DNA from: Kiritimatiellia bacterium
GTDB taxonomy: Bacteria; Verrucomicrobiota; Kiritimatiellia; UBA8416; JADHWI01
Length of the DNA stretch: 49,636 nt
NCBI GenBank assembly: GCA_016783565.1
Contig: JADHWI010000015.1
Span: 1-49,636, forward strand
Direction: 5' to 3'
Shown one piece after another: positions 26,381 through 33,747 of this stretch (the stretch's first letter is position 1; every line of letters begins with the position of its first letter). The translations under genes were made by a program, and so were the position numbers. The notes below the pieces were generated by a model, which ran no database searches, had not been told where the DNA came from, and worked only from the letters and a program-made list of their open reading frames with translations.

Positions 26381-26740
26381 TCAGGCGACAATGAAAAAAA
26401 TGCAGCTCGTGAAGAGCACAAGGGAAGCCGTAAGCAGGGTTACGAGGGTGTAACGGCGGAAACCGGTGACAGGTCTTTGGATCTCATTAAGCAGGAGTTC
26501 ACCGGGAGTGCTGAAAAAAAGTTTAATGGCAAATGCCATACGATGAGGTAACCCTCGAGCCGGCAATGCTCCAGGGAGAGGAATGAAGAAAGCAGGGGGG
26601 CAGCCAAGCGACTCCCATGAGCTTGAGCGGTGTCGTTTAAGATAAATGATAATCTGATCGAGGCATTCCTGTGCGAGCAGAAAAGAAGCCAGCATGACGG
26701 GGATGCCAATTAGGGATATAATTATAAAAACAATGAACAT
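26381..26740 (-). CDS. Small two-helix membrane protein, UspB-like in shape
   Basis: A 119-residue protein with an N-terminal membrane helix (FIVFIIISLIGIPVMLASFLL), a central soluble part (WESLGCPPAFFIPLP) and a C-terminal membrane helix (LVTLLTASLVLFTSCIFFIV) after Arg-Arg. The layout is like that of UspB, a stationary-phase stress membrane protein, but the similarity is only in shape and a few residues. I chose ATG 26740, since GGAG lies 6 nt upstream; the TTG at 26752 adds four residues. It has a strong upstream promoter (26761-26789) with an adjoining operator. Confidence 0.6.
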   Translation of the reverse strand: MFIVFIIISLIGIPVMLASFLLAQECLDQIIIYLKRHRSSSWESLGCPPAFFIPLPGALPARGLPHRMAFAIKLFFSTPGELLLNEIQRPVTGFRRYTLVTLLTASLVLFTSCIFFIVA

Positions 26741-26760
26741 ATGAAACTCCAATATTAGCC

Positions 26761-26817
26761 ACTATAGTGACTCGTGATGAAAGTGACAATAGGGGGAACC
26801 CCGAAAAATGGGTGGGG
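26761..26817 (-). promoter_or_regulatory. Operator-promoter unit 2 (sigma-70 promoter with G/C-block operator)
   Basis: On the minus strand TTGTCA (26789-26784) and TATAGT (26766-26761) are exactly 17 nt apart, about 20 nt before the small membrane protein gene. Immediately upstream lies CCCCACCCATTTTTCGGGG (26817-26799), whose GGGG ends 9 nt before the -35, as in unit 1. A LuxR/NarL-type regulator or activator is a reasonable guess, not shown. Confidence 0.6.
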
Positions 26818-26863
26818 AAAAGTATTACGGGATGTTTCAGGGAAGGCTACGGGGAGGCCGTTG

Positions 26864-27280
26864 CTATCCTGATGCTGTGGGAAGAAATTCCCTGAGCTTT
26901 TGTTCCAGTGCATCCATGGTGAACGGTTTTTGAATCATGCCGAGTAGGCCATGCGGTTCAAGTGCCCGGACGCGGGAATCTTCAACGATAGAACCTGTGA
27001 TAATAGCGGCGCGAAGTGACGGATTGATCTTTTTTAGCAAGTGGAAGCATTCGTCTCCCAGCATACTCGGCATGTTGAGATCGATGAGAACGAGGTCAAA
27101 CGAGGTCGTCTCCGCACGAAGCAGTCTCTCTGCCTCCTGGCCTGACTCTACGGCATGGGCTTCGTAACCCAGCATTGTGATCATGGCACAGCCTGCATCA
27201 CGTACAAAAGATTCATCATCAACGATGAGAATGCATTTCTTGCGTGGCGATTCTGTTTCAAGCTTTTCCTCTGTGGTCAT
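26864..27280 (-). CDS. Single-domain response regulator receiver
   Basis: A 138-residue CheY-like receiver with no output domain. The acid pocket (IVDDE at 19-23), phosphoacceptor Asp67 (LIDLNMP), Thr in IITGS and Lys in MIQKPF are all present. It follows the hybrid kinase by 61 nt in the same direction, so the two are probably co-transcribed. Because that kinase's own receiver lacks the phosphoacceptor, this protein is the likely phosphoryl target (inference). Confidence 0.9.
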   Translation of the reverse strand: MTTEEKLETESPRKKCILIVDDESFVRDAGCAMITMLGYEAHAVESGQEAERLLRAETTSFDLVLIDLNMPSMLGDECFHLLKKINPSLRAAIITGSIVEDSRVRALEPHGLLGMIQKPFTMDALEQKLREFLPTASG

Positions 27281-27341
27281 TTAATCTCCATTACATAGTC
27301 ATTTCGTGAATAGTGGGGGCATGTATTAAGCCGGTGTGAAT

Positions 27342-29129
27342 CTAAGCGTTCAGAACCTGGCCTACTAATGAGATCATCTCTTCCATTTTGAATGGTTTAT
27401 GAATGAAACCAGCGAGCTGTGTGCCGGCGAATTTCTTTCGGGCCTCTTCTTCCGGATAGCCTGTGCAGAGAATCACTTTGACCTTCGGGTTAATTTTTAC
27501 AAGTTCTTTGAGGGTCTCGGAACCACTTAACCCCGGCATGGTCATGTTGAGAATGACCAGATCAATATCATCATGGTAATTGGCAAAAGTTGTGATCCCC
27601 GCCTGGCCGTTGCTGTCTGTGTAGATTGTACAGCCGCGTCGTTTGAGCATAGATTCAAGAACATTTCGGACACGCTCCTGATCATCAATAACCAATATGG
27701 TACCTGCCAGGTTCTCCGGGGTCTCCATGGCGGTAAAGCTTGGGGTTTCCTTTTTTGGTTTCAGCGGTTTCTCGCTGCCCGGAAGCAGGATGGTGAATGT
27801 GGTGCCTTGTCCTACGGTACTGTCGACACGAACCGCACCATTGTGCCGCCGTACAATACCGAGAACCGTGGCCAGCCCCAATCCTTTGCCGGACGATTTT
27901 GTGGTAAAGAACGGATCAAAGATCTGTGCCGTTTGTCCTGCGGGCATTCCGCAACCCGTGTCATGGATTTCGAGGCACACGTATTGGCCTGGAGGCAGGT
28001 TGTCGTCCAGGTATGTAGAAGCGAGATACTCGCTGGTTACTGTTTTCATGGACGTGCGTACGTCGATGACGCCGCTGTCTTCGCCCAGTGCATCTGAACC
28101 ATTGGCTACGAGACTGACGAGAAGTTGTCTTATCTGGGTAACGTCTGTCTCGATGGGTACGATACTGTCCTCCAGATGATATTGTAAAACCGCACTGTTG
28201 CTCACGGAGATTTTCAGAAGCTGATCAATGCTCTTGATCAGGTCGTTGAGATCCACGAGCTCGATATTGAGACGCCCTTTCCCTGAATAGGCCAGCATCT
28301 GGCGCGTTAGCTCTGAGGCATCTATGGCAGCATCTTTGATGGCTTCGATGCTTGCTCGGGCAGGGGATAGCGGAGACAGATCTGTCAAAGCCAGATCAGC
28401 ATTGCCCAATACGCCGACGAGCAGGTTGTTGAAATCATGCGCAATGCCGCCCGCCATGATCTCAAGACTTTTAAGTTTTTCGGCATGTTGTACATGGTTG
28501 AGAAACTGTCGTTCCTGCTGCTCCGACTGTTTGTGATCGGTCAGATCTATTGAAAAATCCATAACGGCGAGAAGTTTACCCGCCTTGTCTTTGACCGGGT
28601 AGGCGGTGACCAGGGAAGGGAACAGGGAGCCATCCTTGCGACGCAGGGATGGTTCCATGGAAGCGGGGTGTCCGGTTTCAACAGCCTTCTGATGCAGGGC
28701 TTTTATTTTTTCGGCGTCTTCCGGAGAAAAAAGCATAGGAAGTGCCTGGCCGATCACTTCATCGCGATGATATCCGAATATTTCTTCTGCACCGGTGCTG
28801 AAGTCCAGTAGTTGCATATCGGGTGAGGTGGTGTCACTGGTGAAAAAGACCGCGCCTCGAGTGGCCTGCAAGGCGGCCTCCAGGCGTTGGGCGGTCTGGC
28901 GGCATACATTTTGTATCTTCTTTCGCTGTATGATGGTGGCAATAAGGGCAATACCCAGTCCGGCAATCAATGGAATAATAATCAAGAGGCCAAGCAGGCA
29001 AGGATTGTCTCTGCAGGACATTAGGGGGCATCCAACAGAGCGGCTGGTTGCATCTTGAGCTGATACGGTTAAGCACCATGTGGACAGCAGGCCCGTCAGT
29101 GCACAAAAGAGTACCCACATTTTTTTCAT
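27342..29129 (-). CDS. Hybrid sensor histidine kinase with degenerate receiver
   Basis: A 595-residue membrane kinase. It has a signal-like N-terminus, a short extracytoplasmic Cys-containing stretch (VGCPLMSCRDNPC), a membrane helix (about 45-67) and a PAS domain (about 83-205, FGYHRDEVIG). Next come the HisKA domain with His231 (GGIAHDFNN) and the HATPase domain (DTGCGMP, GKGLGLATV). A C-terminal receiver spans about 474-595. The kinase part is of the PAS/NtrB-like class often paired with receivers. In the receiver the expected phosphoacceptor reads ILNMTMPG, so residue 528 is Asn (codon AAC); the acid pair VIDDQE and Lys in HKPF remain. It stands after pilZ in the pilus operon. Confidence 0.92.
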   Translation of the reverse strand: MKKMWVLFCALTGLLSTWCLTVSAQDATSRSVGCPLMSCRDNPCLLGLLIIIPLIAGLGIALIATIIQRKKIQNVCRQTAQRLEAALQATRGAVFFTSDTTSPDMQLLDFSTGAEEIFGYHRDEVIGQALPMLFSPEDAEKIKALHQKAVETGHPASMEPSLRRKDGSLFPSLVTAYPVKDKAGKLLAVMDFSIDLTDHKQSEQQERQFLNHVQHAEKLKSLEIMAGGIAHDFNNLLVGVLGNADLALTDLSPLSPARASIEAIKDAAIDASELTRQMLAYSGKGRLNIELVDLNDLIKSIDQLLKISVSNSAVLQYHLEDSIVPIETDVTQIRQLLVSLVANGSDALGEDSGVIDVRTSMKTVTSEYLASTYLDDNLPPGQYVCLEIHDTGCGMPAGQTAQIFDPFFTTKSSGKGLGLATVLGIVRRHNGAVRVDSTVGQGTTFTILLPGSEKPLKPKKETPSFTAMETPENLAGTILVIDDQERVRNVLESMLKRRGCTIYTDSNGQAGITTFANYHDDIDLVILNMTMPGLSGSETLKELVKINPKVKVILCTGYPEEEARKKFAGTQLAGFIHKPFKMEEMISLVGQVLNA

Positions 29130-29187
29130 ACTATGGACTCCTCCGTCGGGTTGGTATCTTCCGACTCTTTCATGATCATCAGCAAGC

Positions 29188-29532
29188 TCAGGCTCGCGCT
29201 TCTGTCAGTTCAGAATCGAGCAGCGACACGGTTGAATCGTCAAGATCTGTAAACTGGATCCCGGTGTCAAATGCTTTGTCCGGTCCCACCGTGAACTCAT
29301 CAACCCATGCGATGCGTCCCCGCGATGCCATGATTTTTCCTGAGCCCGGTAAGCGGAAGGTGATATCCAACAGTGTTCCAATATCGTGCCTACGCTGGAG
29401 TACCACTCCGATGCCGCCAGCGCTGAGATCGCGACTACAGGCCATCAGGGCTTCTGAACCGACGGTCGAAGTCAGGTTACAGCGAACATCCGTGCTGACG
29501 GGTAGTCGTGCAAATTGTCGTCTCTCCTGCAT
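29188..29532 (-). CDS. PilZ domain protein
   Basis: PilZ domains bind cyclic di-GMP and control motility, pili or exopolysaccharide. The 114-residue protein is essentially one such domain: the Arg motif RRQFARLPV at the N-terminus and the DLSAGGIG form of the D/NxSxxG motif. I chose the ATG at 29532 because AGGAG lies 9 nt upstream; the extended frame adds 13 residues. It is 14 nt after the PilX-like gene and 58 nt before the hybrid kinase, tying second-messenger control to the pilus genes. Confidence 0.9.
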   Translation of the reverse strand: MQERRQFARLPVSTDVRCNLTSTVGSEALMACSRDLSAGGIGVVLQRRHDIGTLLDITFRLPGSGKIMASRGRIAWVDEFTVGPDKAFDTGIQFTDLDDSTVSLLDSELTEARA

Positions 29533-29546
29533 CTTCCTGCTCTCCT

Positions 29547-30773
29547 TTATTCTTCTCGTCTTTCTTTCCAAGTCAGTAGTTGGACCACATTGCTCAGATA
29601 TGTCTGCATGAGTGCAATGTCGATGTACACGTCCCCGCTGTTCTTGATTTCGACATCTCCTCCCCAGGCTATGCCGTAAAAATCTGCGCTGTTCAGTATT
29701 TGGATGGAAGCATAGGGTGCATAGACCAGTCCCTTAAAATCTCCACCATTCTTTAGAATAACCTTCTCATCTGAATTTGAAAAGATATTTAGATCGGGCG
29801 GCTCTCCTGAAATATTAATCATGGATCCCTCTTTGGCTTCCATTTGACCGGTGATGTAAATGTTGATTGGACCACTGGATGAATCGATATTCAGGGTGGC
29901 GCCATTAAAGAGAATCAAATCGTGTATGTAGTAATTCCCCGATGTCAAGGTCATGGTTTCAGCGTTTTTGATCCACACTTTTTTTGGATTCGTTATTGTC
30001 GGATTGGCAGAACTATTATTGTTGTTGGTCGTTACCGCATAGTATGCAAAATCATTAGCAAGATCGCCTCCGATGGCGCCGAGGGGATCAGGGTCAATGC
30101 GGTCGGTCTGAACTGCTGGTTCTCCCGTAATGATGCTGCCCCCTTCAGGCATCTCGCTCCATTCACCATCATTGCCCATGGTGTCCTCCCCTAATTGGAT
30201 GGAGCCATCAATGAACGTATCCTGGTGAGACAGAAAGTCTCCGTTGGACGCAATTTGTCCCCCGCCGAGCGAATCCTCGGGTTGAGGATTGGAGACCAGG
30301 CGTGAGTCGTATGTATAGACGTTGCCATAGGCTTTGGTGTCCAATTGGGAGTCTCCGAACAGCCCCAGGTCGAACGTTGATCCCCGGCGAAAGACTGTTT
30401 CGATCGTGACTCGGGCTTTGTCTGAGTATCCGGTCACGGTGAAGAAGTAGGCATTGGTGTCCGCAGTCGGCACCAGTTCTGTAACCGGATCGAAAAACAT
30501 GCCGTTTGGCGCGGTGTAATTCACGTTCTCCTTAGTGCCCGCAAGAGCCAGGCTGCCGGAGCGTAAATCTTTTTGAATGGCTGCCTTCACATATTGTACC
30601 GCCGCATCTGCTTCATAGAGTGCTTCTGTAGCACGCTTGAAATGCACGGTCATTTTGATGTCGGTCACGGCCATGACTGAAATGGTTGCGGCCAGAACGG
30701 CCAGTGCAAAAATGATGAGCAATACGGCCATCAGCACGATGCCGCTTTCTCTTTTCCTTTTGGCAATGTTCAT
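29547..30773 (-). CDS. PilX-like minor pilus protein with large C-terminal beta domain
   Basis: A 408-residue protein. The N-terminus (ESGIVLMAVLLIIFALAVLAAT) is the PilX-type hydrophobic helix. The C-terminal half (about residues 255-395) is a repetitive beta region (GNYYIHDLILFNGATLNI, GDFKGLVYAPYASIQIL, NSADFYGIAWGG) like the DUF7305 domain on PilX-like proteins. It may act as an adhesive or tip domain (inference). I chose the ATG at 30773 because GAGGAGG is 6 nt upstream. It is the last prepilin-type gene of the operon. Confidence 0.8.
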   Translation of the reverse strand: MNIAKRKRESGIVLMAVLLIIFALAVLAATISVMAVTDIKMTVHFKRATEALYEADAAVQYVKAAIQKDLRSGSLALAGTKENVNYTAPNGMFFDPVTELVPTADTNAYFFTVTGYSDKARVTIETVFRRGSTFDLGLFGDSQLDTKAYGNVYTYDSRLVSNPQPEDSLGGGQIASNGDFLSHQDTFIDGSIQLGEDTMGNDGEWSEMPEGGSIITGEPAVQTDRIDPDPLGAIGGDLANDFAYYAVTTNNNNSSANPTITNPKKVWIKNAETMTLTSGNYYIHDLILFNGATLNIDSSSGPINIYITGQMEAKEGSMINISGEPPDLNIFSNSDEKVILKNGGDFKGLVYAPYASIQILNSADFYGIAWGGDVEIKNSGDVYIDIALMQTYLSNVVQLLTWKERREE

Positions 30774-30784
30774 GACTTGCCTCC

Positions 30785-31684
30785 TCAATTTCGTAATACA
30801 ACACCTGCTGCGTTGCGTGGGGTAATACGGGTGGTTACAGTCATGCGCCGGTAGCCGTCATCATCACCGGTGCCGGGACGCGACATGCGTTCCGATGTGC
30901 GCCCGCTAATGGACAGTTCAAATGCATATCCGTCGCTTGTAAATTGGAGATCTTCGATATATGCGGCCACCGTGGGGCCGCCGAGAATGCTGGAAAAAAT
31001 CCCTGGTTCAGAATCCGATCGTTCCAGACAGGGGATTCCGGCCAGAGGTCCGGCACCCATCGTGCAAGAATATTCAGTGATGTCGACCCGTTCGACAGGG
31101 GAATTGGCAGCGTAGCCGTAGCGCAGGCCGTGACCGCTTAGGGTGGGGTGCGTACTGATCGTCAATGAATCACCCGCGCGGCTGATGACGCGCGCAGTTT
31201 CCAGTCTTCCGATAAAGATCAGCCGGTGCTGATTCTTTTCGAATTTAAATCCTTTACCGTTTTTTACTGTGATCGTCGTTACACCCGAACTGACTGCATT
31301 GGCCGTGTAGGCGGGATCGGAATCGAATGCTGCTGCAATGCTGATCTTGTCTGTTCCATTGGTTCCTGCACCGTCCAGAACAAGAGGATTCGCGGTGAAG
31401 TTGGCTTCCCAGGAAAGCCAGTTATCCATTTCCAGTTTGCGGATATTCAGGCCATAACCGGCCATGCGCAGATCGCGACAAACGGCATCCACGGCGAAGC
31501 GGACATTCTGTTGCATTTCACGCACCAGTTTTTGATCGCGGTAATCTTTGATGTGTGTGATGAACAGCATCACGGTTCCGAAAATCACGAGAATCGATAG
31601 GGTGGATGCGACCAGCACTTCCACGATTGTGAATCCCCATAGAGAATTCCGGATTCTGGATTTCGGATTTCCAATTATACTCAT
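30785..31684 (-). CDS. PilW-like prepilin-type protein
   Basis: A 299-residue protein with a short basic leader and a type III signal, WGFTIVEVLVAS: cleavage after Gly by the prepilin peptidase, Glu at position 5 of the mature protein. The rest is a beta-rich minor-pilin domain (MQQNVRFAVDAVCRDLRMAGYG is typical of PilW). The start at 31684 (MSIIGNP) is preferred; 31696 adds four residues. It follows the PilV-like gene by 20 nt. Confidence 0.85.
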   Translation of the reverse strand: MSIIGNPKSRIRNSLWGFTIVEVLVASTLSILVIFGTVMLFITHIKDYRDQKLVREMQQNVRFAVDAVCRDLRMAGYGLNIRKLEMDNWLSWEANFTANPLVLDGAGTNGTDKISIAAAFDSDPAYTANAVSSGVTTITVKNGKGFKFEKNQHRLIFIGRLETARVISRAGDSLTISTHPTLSGHGLRYGYAANSPVERVDITEYSCTMGAGPLAGIPCLERSDSEPGIFSSILGGPTVAAYIEDLQFTSDGYAFELSISGRTSERMSRPGTGDDDGYRRMTVTTRITPRNAAGVVLRN

Positions 31685-31704
31685 CTTACATCTCAAATTT
31701 CATG

Positions 31705-32076
31705 TCAATGTGCGCGCAGTGTATCGAGTGACACCGATCGGGTCTTTCCGTCCAGAGAATTCCAATCCACGGTCACTTCGAGCACAGCAAAGTCTGTATT
31801 GTTGCTCAGGGTCCAGGTGCGATCAAACCCGTCTATGGTATCGTTTCCGGCGGCCATTGTTCCTTTGGTTTGTTCCAGTAGTTCTTCCAGCTTGTCCTGT
31901 GCCAGCTCGGTAGCTTGTGCCACGTGTCCTGTAAAAGCGGCGGATCTTGCCATGGATGCAAAAAAGAAGGTTCCGGACAGGACAGCCCCGGTCAGGATAA
32001 ACATGGCTACCATGATTTCGGCCAGGGTAAATCCGGCCGAACTCATCGCAGGCATTCGTTGTAGATATTTAGTCAA
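31705..32076 (-). CDS. PilV-like prepilin-type protein
   Basis: A 123-residue protein with the prepilin signal SAGFTLAEIMVAMFIL (cleavage after Gly, Glu5 present) and the short helical region AQATELAQDKLEELLEQ typical of PilV/GspI-like minor pilins. It overlaps the upstream FimT-like gene by 8 nt. It probably helps start pilus assembly with the PilW- and PilX-like partners (family knowledge). Confidence 0.85.
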   Translation of the reverse strand: MTKYLQRMPAMSSAGFTLAEIMVAMFILTGAVLSGTFFFASMARSAAFTGHVAQATELAQDKLEELLEQTKGTMAAGNDTIDGFDRTWTLSNNTDFAVLEVTVDWNSLDGKTRSVSLDTLRAH

Positions 32077-32578
32077 CGTCCGGACTCCAGTCCATAGGTT
32101 TGCGAGTGGCTTGTACTAACCCGCTTGGCAGTACGTACACGTAGCGTTTGCCGACATTCCCAACTTCCAATCGGGAGATCCAGTATTTGTTAATTCCGGG
32201 TAGTCTTCCGCGGGGTGAGAAAGTGAGCGATGATGAAAACGTTCGCAGATCCAGTCCCGGCACATCGGCCAGGGAGCGTTTCACTGTTTCGCTCGCCTCG
32301 GCCGTTCCGTTTGTATTGGTGTCCACCCAGATGCTATAGGTTTTTGCGCTGGAATTGATGGAGACATCAGCGGGAAGTGCCTGGCTGATTGCGCGCATGC
32401 GCGCGGATGTCAGGTCGTTGACCAGTTGAGTTGTGGCGCGGTCCAGATAATACCCTGGCATTTTCTCACGCAGGTTACTCATGGCAAAGAAACCGACAGA
32501 TCCGATGAGGGCCGCGACGATCATAATCTCCAGCAGTGTATGTCCCTGCAGGTTCCGATACGTCATTGATGTTTTCAT
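32069..32578 (-). CDS. FimT/GspH-like prepilin-type protein
   Basis: A 169-residue protein with the prepilin signal LQGHTLLEIMIVAALIG (cleavage after Gly; His replaces the usual Phe at +1, Glu5 present), followed by the GspH/FimT helix (DRATTQLVNDLTSARMRAI) and a beta-rich domain. I chose the ATG at 32578, which overlaps the pilC stop; the longer frame starts inside pilC. Confidence 0.85.
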   Translation of the reverse strand: MKTSMTYRNLQGHTLLEIMIVAALIGSVGFFAMSNLREKMPGYYLDRATTQLVNDLTSARMRAISQALPADVSINSSAKTYSIWVDTNTNGTAEASETVKRSLADVPGLDLRTFSSSLTFSPRGRLPGINKYWISRLEVGNVGKRYVYVLPSGLVQATRKPMDWSPDVD

Positions 32579-33747
32579 TAGAACTTTACCAGTTCGTGTA
32601 GTTTGAAGATGGGAATGAACATACAAACTACCATGCCGCCGATGACAACACCTAGAAATACGATCAGCATGGGTTCGATGAGCGAGGTGATACCCTTGAG
32701 AACGACTGACACCTCGTTGCGGTAGAACGTGGCCACGCGTTCCAGTAGTTCATCTACTTTGCCGGTTTTCTCGCCAGTGGCCAGCATGTTGATGAGCAGC
32801 GGGGGATACCATTTGTTCTTGCGCAGTATGGAGGATAGCGTCTCGCCCTGTTCCACGGCGACTCCTGCTTCCACCAGTGCTTTTTTCATCACTTCGTTGC
32901 CCATAACGTTTCCGGACAGGGTCAGGGCGCGCAGAATTGGGATGCCATGGTTCAACATTTGAGAGAAGGCCTCGGTGAAACGCGCCAAGGCGACTTTTTG
33001 CAGAAGTGGACCGAATACAGGAATTGACAGCACGCATCGGTCCCAGACGTATTTGCCGCGACGGGTTCGTTTCAGGCGTCCGATAATCACTACAACGGCA
33101 ATAACACCGACAACCACCCACAGAAGGTGATGGCGTAACACATTGCTGGCAGCGATCAGTAGTTTTGTGGCGGTGGGGAGCTCGCCACCCAGGTCCTGGT
33201 AGATTTTGTCGAACGCCGGCACGATAAACAACATGATGAGGGTCGCCAGCAGCATGGCGATGGCTGCAACGGCAACTGGATACATCAGGGCGGATTGTAC
33301 TTTTCGTCGCAGGTCTGCGCTTTCTTCCAGGTGTGTGGCAAGGCTTTCCATCGTCTCCGCAAGCTGACCGCTGATTTCACCGGTTTTCAGCATGCTGGTG
33401 TACATGGTGTCGAAGACATCCGGGAACAGAGACATGGCTGAGGATAGCTTGTTGCCGTACTGCACGGCGGTACTGATTTGCCCGATGACATGGCGGAAGG
33501 TCTTGCTCTCGCTCTGCTCTTCAAGGGAGCGAAGGCACTGTACGACCGGCAACCCTGCCTGGAGCATGGCGCCCAGGGCCCGTGTGAAAACCGGAAGCTC
33601 CTGCAGTCGGATGCGGCTGGCGCCCGGCGTGCGACGTGCGCGCATATCGAAAGCGCTCTTCTGTCTGCGCTTGGCATCATCCGCCATGGTCCGGAAGTCC
33701 AGAACTCGACTGCCCTTTGTTTCGCCGGCTGTAGAAGTGTTCGTCAT
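32578..33747 (-). CDS. pilC: Type IV pilus/type II secretion inner-membrane platform protein
   Basis: PilC/GspF forms the inner-membrane platform turned by the assembly ATPase. The 389-residue protein shows two repeated GspF domains: FTRALGAMLQAGLPVVQCLRSLEEQ and FTEAFSQMLNHGIPILRALTLSGNV, each followed by membrane helices (VAVAAIAMLLATLIMLFIVPAF and MLIVFLGVVIGGMVVCMFIPIF). The ATG at 33747 overlaps the pilB stop by ATGA, so the two are coupled; the longer frame is unsupported. Confidence 0.93.
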   Translation of the reverse strand: MTNTSTAGETKGSRVLDFRTMADDAKRRQKSAFDMRARRTPGASRIRLQELPVFTRALGAMLQAGLPVVQCLRSLEEQSESKTFRHVIGQISTAVQYGNKLSSAMSLFPDVFDTMYTSMLKTGEISGQLAETMESLATHLEESADLRRKVQSALMYPVAVAAIAMLLATLIMLFIVPAFDKIYQDLGGELPTATKLLIAASNVLRHHLLWVVVGVIAVVVIIGRLKRTRRGKYVWDRCVLSIPVFGPLLQKVALARFTEAFSQMLNHGIPILRALTLSGNVMGNEVMKKALVEAGVAVEQGETLSSILRKNKWYPPLLINMLATGEKTGKVDELLERVATFYRNEVSVVLKGITSLIEPMLIVFLGVVIGGMVVCMFIPIFKLHELVKF

